The notes under the pieces: model-generated
Seen by the model: only the letters and a program-made list of their open reading frames with translations
Told to the model about the DNA's origin: nothing
Databases searched by the model: none
Program-made: the position numbers and the translations under genes
Part shown: positions 10,319 to 19,367 of the stretch, in pieces
Numbering within the stretch: position 1 is the stretch's first letter
Layout: each line of letters begins with the position of its first letter
From: Agarophyton chilense
Taxonomy: Eukaryota > Rhodophyta > Florideophyceae > Gracilariales > Gracilariaceae
Reading direction: 5' to 3'
Length of the DNA stretch: 64,000 nt
Assembly: GCA_030374765.1 (NCBI GenBank)
Contig: JARGXX010000022.1
Location: 1,116,001-1,180,000 of the forward strand

Positions 10319-11480
10319 GTGCCCCACGGCGCCCTCGCGCACACGCGTCGCTGGCGCTCTCTACGACGCGCCGTCGTGTGGCTGTCGCATATGCTCGTGC
10401 TTGCCGTGTTTCTTCTTTCGGGCACAACGCTCGTGCACATTGCGCACCCGGCGTTGTCATCGTCAGCACCAGCACCATCACCGTCGCCATTGCCGCGCCC
10501 GTTCGAATTCCCCATCGTCGTACCGTGCGATCAGCAGGATGGCCACCATCCGCCCATTGATCGCCTTGTGCGTCATTTTGTGCCCTATTGGCACGCTCCC
10601 GCGCCATTCCTTTGTAGTCTTGCGCCCACGTCAAGTGCTATGTCGATGAGCCAGATCCGCACCAGCCTGCGTTCGTCGATACCATTGCCCACCGCCGAAT
10701 CACGCGTCATTACCACTGGGCTCTTGACACCGTCTTCTCCGCCGCGCTCACGTCGCACCCTGTGCACCGCGTCATCGTCCTGGAGGATGACATGCAAGTC
10801 GCCTCGAACATAGTTTGACTACTTCCGCGCCTTCACCCCTGTGCTGGAATCTGACCCTTTCTTGTTCTGCGTGTCCGCGTGGAATGACAATGGCATCCCC
10901 GACGTCGCTTTGAACGACTCCCAGTTTCACCGAACCGATTTGTTCCCGGGGCTCGGATGGATGTTGACGCGTGCCATGTGGCATGAACTAGAGCCAAAGT
11001 GGCCATCCAAGTACTGGGACTGGGACGATTGGCTACGGCATTAACAACAAACAAAGTGTCGCCACTGCATACGTTCTGAGGTCATTTGCACCACAAACGT
11101 TGGCGAAAAGGGCAGTTTCACAATCGTTTCATTTTCAAGAGCACGTGTCGAAAGTGGTCTTGTCACGACAAGCCGTCGACTTCTCCCGCCTCAATCTTTC
11201 CTATTTGAATGAACGCCAATACGATGAGCTCATCTTTGGGCGTATGAAACATGCTAGTGCGCTTTTCAAATTACCTCGCCAGCCGGCCCCAGAACGGAGA
11301 CGTTATCGCATTTTATCCGGACGAGAATATGGATGCAATTAGCAAGCGTACGGGCACTATGGGAGACCATCGAAACGGCGTGAGGCGTACTAGTTACAAA
11401 GGCGTGGTGGTGCTTCCGTGGAATGAGCACTGGGCGTTCATTGTCAGTCGTAGCTGGAAGCCGCCCGCGCGCTGTCAACT
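10319..11480 (+). pseudogene. MGAT1: GnT-I (GT13) N-acetylglucosaminyltransferase relic
   Basis: This host gene is a type II Golgi enzyme that adds GlcNAc to the alpha-1,3 mannose of Man5 N-glycans. The amino end has a basic cytoplasmic stretch (RRWRSLRR) and a membrane anchor (about 10370-10450). Next come TRHYHWALDTVF and the metal-binding acidic triad in VLEDDMQVAS (EDD at 10783-10791). The GT13 hallmark is CVSAWNDNG followed by RTDLFPGLGWML and ELEPKWP (10880-11010), then DDWLRH and CIRSEV, FHFQEHVSKVVLSRQAVDF and YDELI. The carboxy end is RRTSYKGVVV. Similarity moves through the frames 2, 1, 2, 0, 1 (position modulo 3), with about four frameshifts and a TAA at 11042-11044. The shifts fall without intron-like GT...AG gaps, so this looks like a decayed gene rather than a spliced one. 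Confidence 0.82.
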
Positions 11481-12122
11481 TGAAGGTCCCACTTGTTGTT
11501 GACTACTGTGCTGCTTTGGCTGCCATTGAGATGTTGGTAGCCACTTGTTTGAGAGCCCCGCCGAACAGAACCTTGAACAATATCGTGGGGGTTCGCTTTG
11601 CAAGCGGTAGCTTTTCATGAAGTGCCGATGCTGCGCTCGGGATTACTACCATTGGTAACAGCGATATGAAAAAGGGTTGTTGGATAAATTGTGTTCCATG
11701 GTGATCGAACCACTTGGCCGCTCGGAGATGGAATCGGGAGTGGGCGGTTGCCTCAGACTGGGACAGTAGCGCGCCATGTTGTAGTGCGGATGACACATTG
11801 CAACCGCCGGTTGCGCATGACGGTGGTTGGCTCCGGGCGACGCGGCGGCAGCCGGGCGATCGCTGAATGTGGCATGGGCCAGCTCGCTGGAATCTATGCT
11901 TCCGATTTTGTTCTAATCGAACTTGGTGAACTGAACACCTAGACCAGGCACTTTCGGAACGCGGGCACGGTGGAGATGGACGTGGTCACCACAAAGTGTC
12001 TGAGCTGCATATTTGGAGGATCAGTGTGGATGCAGCAGAGCGCTTGAGAAATGTGACACTTTCTCATGGGAAAGGACTCCCTTTTCATGTAGAGTAATAT
12101 GGTTTTGTTTATACATCATTCT
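11481..12122. other. Spacer, no firm gene
   Basis: Short open frames exist on both strands. One minus-strand frame (11503-11796) ends in a hydrophobic, proline-containing stretch faintly like sideroflexin tails. A minus-strand stretch near 11895-11935 reads like an EF-hand loop with an in-frame stop. Neither is strong enough to call. Confidence 0.3.
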
Positions 12123-13469
12123 TCAACGGCGGCTTTTAGGCTTCTTCTTAACTGGGCTAGTGGTTTTGCTACTATTCCGACTTCCACTAGAGTTGCTCAT
12201 CTCATCCTTTGGAACAAATTTCTTAGCTATGGATTTGTAATGCCATTTCCTCACACGAGCTTCCTCTTCTCGCCTACGGGCTTCCTTTGCATCCTCACGG
12301 GCTTTTTCTTCTCGCCTACGGGACTCCTCTGCATACTGAAGGGCTTTCTCTTCTCGCCTACGGGATTCCTCTTCTCGCCTACGGGCATCCTCACGGGTTT
12401 TCTCTTCTCGCCTACGGGATTCCTCTTCTCGCCTACGGGCATCCTCACGGGTTTTCTCTTCTCGCCTACGGGCTTCCTTTGCATCCTCACGGGCTTTTTC
12501 TTCTCGCCTACGGGATTCCTCTGCATACTGAAGGGCTTTCTCTTCTCGCCTACGGGATTCCTCTTCTCGCCTACGGGCATCCTCACGGCTTTTCTCTTCT
12601 CGCCTACGGGATTCCTTTGCATCCTGACGGGCTTTCTTTCCATGCTCTAATTCATTAGACACCTTCCGTAGAGGAGAATCAGGGTCAGGATCATTAAACA
12701 AAGATTGCGGTTTGTGAGTTCCAAAAGGACCAAGATCCGCAGGGCTAGCGCCACGATACACTTGTTTAGGGCCCCATCTGTTTGTATTCGAATCCCTGTC
12801 ATAGACCTCCACGCGTTGATCTTTCTTGCCCTCTTCCTTACAGTTTGCGTCCCTGTTGATAATGATGTACTTATCCACCTTCGCCTTTTCGTACTCGGCC
12901 ACTTTGACATCCGTGTCCGTACTTTCGTTGTGGCTGGTAATTTCTACGGCTGTTTGGACCTGTCCAGCAACCGGATTTGAGATCCTTCGCGACTTTGGGG
13001 AAAGCTGACTTCTTCGCGATGGCGACAACGGGGCTGCGGTGCTAACATCGGGCCTTCGTATGGTCCTTCTCAATGGGGGTTTCCCAGGAGAGGGAGGTGA
13101 ACGGGGGATAGCAACACTCTCTTGTGATGCCGGGGGATATTTGGTCTGGCCTCTGAGATATCGTGCTGTGCCATGGTTCTGCAAAAACTTGGCTATGTTA
13201 TCGTGGGGCCCTTCTGACATTGGTAGTGCGACGAGAATACCTTCCACGTATTCGTATCTTCCATACACTGAAGCGTCTATGTCCAAGTATTCCTCCACCG
13301 AGCAGGGCTTGAGATCTAGCGAGCCTATATCGGTTGTGGGCGGAGCAGTATCAGACGCTTCGACGAAAGAGGCAGGCCCCGAAGGTGGCGCATTCGGTTG
13401 GAGGTCAGATCGATCGCATTCAGGCTCTGGAGTACAAGGATGCGAACAAGACGGAAGCGGAAACTCCAT
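12123..13469 (-). CDS. Uma2-family PD-(D/E)XK nuclease-like protein with coiled-coil tail
   Basis: This open frame of 448 residues starts at an ATG. Residues 1-55 are a proline/serine-rich head. Residues 56-245 match the Uma2 (DUF820) nuclease-like fold: SVEEYLDI and RYEYVEGILV (71-80) at the front, RRPDVS with candidate catalytic D141, VEITS with E176, then TDVKVAEYEKAKVDKYIIIN with K189. Residues about 280-410 form a charged coiled coil with 11 RRREE units, followed by a basic tail (KKKPKSRR). Cyanobacterial Uma2 proteins often end in similar E/R/A-rich coiled coils, so transfer from a bacterium or endosymbiont is possible. Substrate and role are unknown. A proline/serine-rich insertion sits between the EYVEG and PDV motifs. 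No intron is needed for the frame. Confidence 0.65.
   Translation of the reverse strand: MEFPLPSCSHPCTPEPECDRSDLQPNAPPSGPASFVEASDTAPPTTDIGSLDLKPCSVEEYLDIDASVYGRYEYVEGILVALPMSEGPHDNIAKFLQNHGTARYLRGQTKYPPASQESVAIPRSPPSPGKPPLRRTIRRPDVSTAAPLSPSRRSQLSPKSRRISNPVAGQVQTAVEITSHNESTDTDVKVAEYEKAKVDKYIIINRDANCKEEGKKDQRVEVYDRDSNTNRWGPKQVYRGASPADLGPFGTHKPQSLFNDPDPDSPLRKVSNELEHGKKARQDAKESRRREEKSREDARRREEESRRREEKALQYAEESRRREEKAREDAKEARRREEKTREDARRREEESRRREEKTREDARRREEESRRREEKALQYAEESRRREEKAREDAKEARRREEEARVRKWHYKSIAKKFVPKDEMSNSSGSRNSSKTTSPVKKKPKSRR
12262..12640 (-). repeat. Tandem repeat encoding RRREE units
   Basis: The plus strand repeats CTTCTCGCCTACGG followed by short variants (GCTTCC, GATTCC or GCATCC) 11 times. 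Larger units of about 45-110 bp are also duplicated. The repeats code for the coiled coil of the Uma2-like protein and keep its frame, since every step is a multiple of three. They also create long antisense frames that are not genes. Confidence 0.85.
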
Positions 13470-14133
13470 TGCGCTGGCGTCGCTCTATGTTGTAGACGGT
13501 GTGGACTGGCGGTGGGCTTGCCAAGCACCGGACTCGATACATGTGAGGATTGCCTGCGATTCGGTTTGTCTCGAGACAGGTCGACAGCCGTGAGATTCTC
13601 AACCGTTGTAATTGCGGCAAGTGCCGAATCGGAACGACGTGGTCGACTCACAGGGAGCCATCCAATCAGACACCTCTAGATGGGCTCAAACAGAGTGTGG
13701 CAGATGTACTGAGGCGCTTACAGTATGCACGCCCGCCGCCGTAGACAAGCCATCAGGGTTTCCACGCTTGTGTGCAAAGAAGCAACTCATCTCTTCCATG
13801 CCGCAGAACACGCCATCAAAAGGTTTGAGATCAAACGTTTGAGCGTAGATTGAATTAGTGGCCAAGGTGCAAACAAGTCCTCGAAGGATGCCAAAAAGAA
13901 GACCACGTAGGAGCAAAGCCCATATACTTGTCAGAATGTACGGTTTTAGACGACAAGCCAATCATATAATAGACCGTCGTCACTGCTATGTTCTTTCTGC
14001 CGCCTTCCAACGCTGTAGCTCAAGATAGTCGAAAGGCAGGATTCTGCAAGTCGTGCGCTTATTTATAGACTACTAAAATTTCCAACGTCAGTCCACAATC
14101 TCCACACAGTGAATATGCACTAGTCTATCGACA
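13470..14133. other. Spacer between the Uma2-like gene and Cop-1
   Basis: This is the upstream side of the minus-strand Uma2-like gene. It holds one small open frame (13686-13961, minus; separate entry). I see no recognised RNA or repeat. The copia target duplication copy AATTG is at 14134-14138. Confidence 0.4.
13686..13961 (-). CDS. Small hypothetical protein with one membrane segment
   Basis: The frame is 91 residues with an ATG start. Residues about 8-34 are hydrophobic (ILTSIWALLLRGLLFGILRGL) and could be a signal anchor. They are followed by TFDLKPFDGVFCGMEEM, which I do not recognise. It lies in the same direction as the Uma2-like gene, about 215 bp upstream. It may be the first exon of something larger, a gene fragment, or chance. 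Confidence 0.25.
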   Translation of the reverse strand: MACRLKPYILTSIWALLLRGLLFGILRGLVCTLATNSIYAQTFDLKPFDGVFCGMEEMSCFFAHKRGNPDGLSTAAGVHTVSASVHLPHSV

Positions 14134-14145
14134 AATTGTGTTGTA

Positions 14146-14273
14146 CAGTGCGTTTCAAAAACATATCCCTTTACAAAAACTGCGCCAAAAAGGCATTTCA
14201 CGTACTGTAGAGCACATTTCACAACAAATAAAAACCACTAAGTCAATAACACTGTTTCAAAAGTATATCCTTT
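14146..14273. repeat. Left IR/DR end of Tc1-a
   Basis: The outer repeat is at 14146-14172 and the inner direct copy at 14250-14273 (CTGTTTCAAAAGTATATCC). In IR/DR transposons each copy is a transposase binding site. Confidence 0.75.
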
Positions 14274-14293
14274 ATACAATCATTCGCTCAATT

Positions 14294-15289
14294 ATGGCTC
14301 GTGGCGCACCTCTGACACGCTCTGAACAGCTCGAAATCATGGAATTAGTAGGTCAGGGTATGATTCCAGCAGATATAGCCCGAAAACTCAAGCGCAGCCC
14401 AAAAACAATCAGCAACTTCATCAAAAACCCCGCTACATACGGAACAAAGCGTTCAACCGGCCGTCCTACGGCACTATCCCCGGCCGATAAGCGCGGAATT
14501 AAGCGAGAACTATGTCGCAACACTTCATCTTGCGGGAAAATTGTCAAAAACCTAAATTTGCCTCTATCAAGATCTACAATATGGCGTGAAGTCAACCGTC
14601 AAAATTTGTTCAAGTACACAAAAATGAGGAAAACTTTTTTTTTAAAAGATAATCACAAGAAAAGTCGAGTTGAATGGTGTGCTCAAAAGGCTTATTGGAA
14701 AACTGAATGGAATAATGTTATCTTTTCCGACGAAAAAAAGTTTAACCTTGATGGTCCAGATTGCTATAAATTTTATTGGCATGATCTACGAAAAGAAAAG
14801 AAGGAATTTGTGACTAGGCATTCAGGAGGCGCATCAGTAATGGTTTGGGCTGGAATCTCCACTAAAGGAGCAACTGATATGGCTTTTGTTGAAACTACAA
14901 TGAACTCTGAGAAGTATGCTGAGGTTCTAGAAAACTATCTTTTACCTTTTTCATACTGTATGCATGGAGAAGAATTCATTTTTCAGCAAGATAATGCACC
15001 TGTGCATAAGTCTAATTTTATGAAACAGTGGTTCAATAGTCTAAATATGTCGGTTATGGAATGGCCTGCGCGCTCTCCTGACCTCAACCCTATCGAAAAC
15101 ATTTGGGGAATGTTGGCCCGAATGGTTTATGGGCAAGGAAGGCAATTTGATACAGTTTTTGATCTGAAAAATTGTATCAAAGATTGTTGGGAAAAGATTG
15201 ACTGTAATGCCATCAATCCTTTTATAGAATCAATGCCAAAGCGTTGTATAAGTGTTATACAGGCTAAAGGAGCAAAAATAAACTACTGA
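14294..15289 (+). CDS. Tc1/mariner transposase, DD34E
   Basis: The transposase has 331 residues and cuts and pastes its own element at TA sites. Residues about 8-45 form a first helix-turn-helix (EQLEIMELVGQGMIPADIARKLKRS). A basic GRP hinge (TKRSTGRPTAL) follows at 51-61, and a second helix-turn-helix at about 62-101 (SRSTIWREVNR). The catalytic triad is D146 in FSDEKKF, D233 in QQDNAPVH and E268 in PDLNPIENIWG, with 34 residues between D233 and E268. The length is typical (about 340). The open frame runs upstream through the inverted repeat, but 14294 is its first ATG. All motifs are present and there is no stop, so the gene may still be functional. It is AT-rich compared with the gypsy elements around it. 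Confidence 0.93.
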   Translation: MARGAPLTRSEQLEIMELVGQGMIPADIARKLKRSPKTISNFIKNPATYGTKRSTGRPTALSPADKRGIKRELCRNTSSCGKIVKNLNLPLSRSTIWREVNRQNLFKYTKMRKTFFLKDNHKKSRVEWCAQKAYWKTEWNNVIFSDEKKFNLDGPDCYKFYWHDLRKEKKEFVTRHSGGASVMVWAGISTKGATDMAFVETTMNSEKYAEVLENYLLPFSYCMHGEEFIFQQDNAPVHKSNFMKQWFNSLNMSVMEWPARSPDLNPIENIWGMLARMVYGQGRQFDTVFDLKNCIKDCWEKIDCNAINPFIESMPKRCISVIQAKGAKINY

Positions 15290-15320
15290 ACTCGCGTTAG
15301 AATAAAAAGGATGCAATAAA

Positions 15321-15445
15321 GGTTATGATTTTGAAACAGTTTTTTTACTTGAAAATTTTTTCACACTGATTTTGTTAGTTTTACTGTAGCCAAAACGTCG
15401 ATTTTTGGAAAATTTGCGCGAGGGATATGATTTTGAAACAGACTT
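15321..15445. repeat. Right IR/DR end of Tc1-a
   Basis: The inner copy at 15321-15340 (TATGATTTTGAAACAG) and the outer copy at 15421-15445 (ATATGATTTTGAAACAGACTT) are inverted relative to the left end. Confidence 0.75.
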
Positions 15446-15814
15446 TATGAACGGCAACTGTGTGACCTCTTGCGCAATATCTTGTACAATCAAGATAGCT
15501 GAATAGCGCAGAAGGGGAGCTGTTCGCTGTAGACGTAGATAGCAACAGCTGGATTGGGGGCGAGGCGTCTCTTCGCCAAGCAAAGAAGCTCTTCTCTACG
15601 AGAAACTTCAAAACCCAATATCTGCTGTGCTGCCCTCTTCGAGATGGAAGAGGGCTGCACACAGAGCGGGGATTTTATTGCGGAGATGCGCGCGCGTCGG
15701 CGAGCAGCGCCGGCGCAAGCAGTGCAAGTCTGCCTGATGCTGTAGCACCGAATTTGAAATTATTTCAAATGGCTACGCACGATTCGACGGCGCTGAGTTT
15801 CCATATAATTGACA

Positions 15815-15830
15815 CTCCCTCCATTTGCAC
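15815..15830 (-). other. Polypurine tract of Cop-1
   Basis: The minus strand reads CAAATGGAGGGAG immediately before the 3' LTR, the expected position for plus-strand DNA priming. Confidence 0.6.
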
Positions 15831-16148
15831 CCTTGCATCTCTGTAACTCCCCCGCGGCGATCTAGCGATTCTGGAAGCGTTGCATTGCACATGCCATACT
15901 CTACATACAGTGCTATGCAAGTATAGCGTGAGCAAACCCTTCGGGCGAACAGCTCGCGGCGTGCGGCCTTTCAGGAACTTGATGCGCAACGGTTTCAAGC
16001 CGCTTGTATGCAGCGCGGCTGGTTTCCTACTCTTGGTATCCCACGGCCGTCACAATGCATGACGCTTTGCCCCTAAAGACGATCAACAAGCACTACTGAC
16101 TGCTATGGCAGGGCTCGCAACTGCTGTAGAGTATCATTCACGAATGAT

Positions 16149-19100
16149 CTATTGCTCGACATTGACGTTCAGAAATCCTGTCGCCATTGCTGTACGGAGC
16201 GCCGCTTGTTGCATGACCTTTGTAAGTCCATCTGCAATATTATTCGAGCTTCGCACAAAGCCAATATCAGAGATCGTCATATCTTTGAATCCTTCACGTG
16301 CAGCAGCAATATCTAACATCATTCGTTTCTCAGAAGTGGGAGAACCTTTCGATATGACATCGAACAGGGACTTGCTATCCGTAAGTAACTGCACCGGAAC
16401 GCTTCTTTGGGTAAGTAACTCCAACTCTTTCGCCAGTGTAACTGCACGATCGAAGAGATCGCTGAAAGCAATAACCTCTCCGGCCATTGCAGAGCGAGTG
16501 ACCCTTCTAGACTTGTACGACTTGAAGGTAATGGGTATTACGGCACCAGAAGCATCACCGATGAAGACAATGTGTCCCAGTTGCGATGAAAGATCTGCGT
16601 TATTCGCAAATGAAGAGTCCGAAAATCCTATTACTCTCAACGTCTTGCTGTTCAATGAAGGAAAGCTAAGCGATACCTGGTGGCTCTTCGCATATCAAAC
16701 GGCACGGTTGAGTTGTTTGATATACTTCTCTCTCTCCTTCTCGAACATCTCCTCTGTCACCTGGGCGAGCTGTGATATTTCAAACAGACAGTCAGGTCTC
16801 GTATTAGCAAGCCAAGCAAGCCTCATACGCATTGATCGAAACGCTTTGTATGTTGACTGAGGGGTAAGCTCGTCTAGCTTTCGAAGATATACATGTTGAT
16901 CTTGAATGATGACACCTTTCTCGTCCCGTTTCAAAGCAAATCCAGTAAACGTACAAGGTACCAATTGATCTTCAGCCATTTCAAACTTCTTCCGTGTGAG
17001 CTGGGAGATCGTTTTGAACTCTTCATCTCCAGTTCGTAGTAAGTCATCTACGTATCCTCCCGATAGTCCTTTGAGAACTTTGTCCTTCATCAGCATGTAA
17101 AGTGCTGGGTCAGATCGTAGCGGACTCATTCTCAAGTCAGTCTTGTGATGCCGGTCAAGTGTTTGGTGCCAAAGATCACCGGACTCACAAAGTCCATACA
17201 AAGGTTTGAGTAACTGCAAACATTGCGATGGATCCAGCTCAAACTCGGGAACTGGCTTCGAAATGAAAACTTCGCGTGCCAATGGTTCAACAGACTGCAA
17301 GTACGCCTGCCGGACGTCAGATGTCCAGACGTCGAACCCATACATCATGGCCAGTGCAATGAGCAGGCGAATTGACTGAGGCTGTAGTGTTGTAGTCGAG
17401 TGAACCATCATGTGCTTCAGTCGATCGCGGTGTCCCCCGATAACATATCGAGCCTTGTACTTCTCTTGCCCGTCCTGTGTAGATTTGATCGTCAGCACAA
17501 ATCTTCCCGGTAAGATGTTTCCATCGGGTGGAATATCTTCTGGCAGTATGATCTTGAATGTTCCACGCTCAAATAGATTTCTAAGCTCATTCTTCTTCGC
17601 CTCATTCATCTTTTTTGAGCAAGCCCGAGGATCAGACTTATCTATAACCTCTGTCAGATATACATTATCTTCCGAAGGAGTAGCGAACGAGCTTATTGCA
17701 TTTCCCAGTTGTGAGAACAACGTCTGCGCAAATACCTCAGGTTCGTAGTATCGTTTGACCTGAGCCAAGCTAAATGGTCTTGCAGAGCTTATACTTTCAT
17801 CCTGAATGTACACAATCTTCTTCGCTTCGTCGATCGCATCTACGGTAAAGGGGCCAAGCCACTCACCAATTCGGCTATCAACGACCTTCTCCCTCCATAC
17901 CAGTACCCTATCTCCTACCTTGTAGTTCATGTCTGAGGCGGCAGGTGTCTTATGCCTCAAAGCACGATTCACTCGAAGCTTTGACATATGCTTCTGCATC
18001 TCAGCTCTGGCCGAAGATGCAATCTTGGCCCTACTTGCCAAAGAAGTGCGCTCAGTAGGAGGCTCGGTCACAGTCCTGATCTGAGGATATTCTCCAAATA
18101 CCAGGGCAGATGGAACAAGTCCTTCCGGGCCAAGGGTATCGTTCATTGCCTTCACAGCTGCGGCCAAGGCGTACTCAGGTTCAACATGTCCATGCTGTGC
18201 CATTATTTTCCGATAAGTCTGGCGCAGTGGTTGGTGGTATCTCTCTCCAAGTCCAAGGCTTGAATGAGCTTCAACGCGCGTGCGGTCCACTTCAACCTTT
18301 GACATGGCGGCGATGTTGATAAACAAAGATCCAAAAGCACTTCCTTGATCAACGAGCATACGGTTAGGTAGTCCTGTGTATATAGCTGCCCAACATGAAA
18401 AGATCTTCTTCCATATGGTCTTCGTAGATACATCAGGGAGGAATGCAGCTGCGGAGAAATGTGTTCCCTCATCGACAATATGTAAAACCGGTTTCCCGTC
18501 AATATACATAATGTCAATGAAAACCCGTTCGTTAAAGCGAACGTTTTCAGCGCCAATCGTTACTCTGAATCTGTTCGGAGCATTTTGAATACGTTGGCAT
18601 GGATCGCAGCGCTTTGCGATGTCTCTTAGGGTCATCATTGTCTCGGGGGTCGCTTCTTCTGGCTTAGCTCTCTACAGAAGATTGAAAAGCTTTTCCGCCG
18701 ACGGGTGGAAGAACTGACGATGTAGCTTGTGGAGTTGTGTTTTCGTGTAGAATATGCGAGGAGAAAGCATCATATCTACGAAAACATGACCACTTCTGGC
18801 CCTGTACATTGGCACGGACCATGCATCAATAAATTCCTGCAACCCGTCTTCATGGGCTGCAGAAGATCGCTTCGTGAGACGATTAGCGACGGTGTCTGCA
18901 ACGAGAGACTCGCGGTCCAAAAAATCCATGCCGAGAAGAGCTGGAATGTCGGCCGATACAACGTCCATTTGAACTGGAATCGGTGAGACATGTCTAGGAG
19001 TAGCAATCGGTATGGTTATTCTTCCAAGAGTCTCAAAGCTTGTATCTGCAAATCGGTACCTGGTGTGGGCTGCCGATCTCTGAATTCTTGGGGCGCCAAG

Positions 19101-19367
19101 CTTATTATCCGCGAATATACTTCGTAGTTCCTTGATCCCAATGACGGATCTTGGAGCTCCGATGTCCACACAGAATCCATTTAACCTGGAGCGATTGGGA
19201 TCCCTTCTTAACTCAGATGCGAAGACATGAGAGAGATTCACGTCAAGAGTTCGGTGTGTAGTTCTACGCCTCGGTTGAGTAGTTCTATGTGAAGCTACCC
19301 AACGACTTGGGCGACGACGCAGAGGCTGGTGCTCTCGTCGCCCTAGCAAAAATCCTTCTTCTCGCAT
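16149..19367 (-). pseudogene. pol: Cop-1 pol region (protease, integrase, RT, RNase H)
   Basis: In order on the minus strand: an aspartic protease block at about 19190-18930 (FCVDIGAPRSV, then LLGMDFL); a GAG-pre-integrase zinc region (LHKLHRQFFHP with CDPCQR) around 18750-18590; integrase (DIMYIDGKPVLHIVDEGTHF, VDQGSAFGS, LGLGERYHQPLR) at about 18520-18200; reverse transcriptase (about 17560-16900, with GGYVDDLLRTGD near 17050); and a copia-type RNase H (about 16630-16180, with FSDSSFANNADLSSQLG and AMAGEV). It is homologous to the decayed plus-strand copy at 33.3-36.3 kb. The region is broken, with about three breaks. Confidence 0.88.

Larger units (their letters stand above)
14146..15445 (+). 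mobile_element. Tc1-a: Tc1/mariner DNA transposon, apparently intact
   Basis: This 1300-bp element is flanked by TA duplications (14144-14145 and 15446-15447). Inverted repeats of about 25 bp carry GTTTCAAAA and CATATCCCT. Each end also has a second, inner copy about 105 bp inside, giving an IR/DR layout. It encodes one open transposase (14294-15289). It inserted into the LTR of Cop-1, so it arrived after Cop-1. Tc1-b at 37647-38946 is the same length and family. Confidence 0.95.
14139..15814 (-). repeat. 3' LTR of Cop-1, split by Tc1-a
   Basis: The LTR starts TGTTGTA. Tc1-a sits at its first TA (14144-14145). The LTR resumes with TATGAACGGC at 15446 and ends ATTGACA at 15814. With Tc1-a and one TA removed its length is 374 bp, exactly that of the right LTR. 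Confidence 0.92.

Noticed and set aside
11503-11960. Sideroflexin-like tail and an EF-hand-like loop on the minus strand
   Set aside because: Similarity is weak, lies in different frames and includes a stop in the EF-hand loop. I could not support either family.
12262-12640. Regular repeats that could suggest a CRISPR array
   Set aside because: Units are coding, of variable spacing and without unique spacers. The context is eukaryotic.
12099-12658. Long plus-strand frames with FLFSPTG / LLAYGIPL repeats
   Set aside because: They are antisense readings of the RRREE coiled-coil repeat, open only because the repeat unit is a multiple of three.
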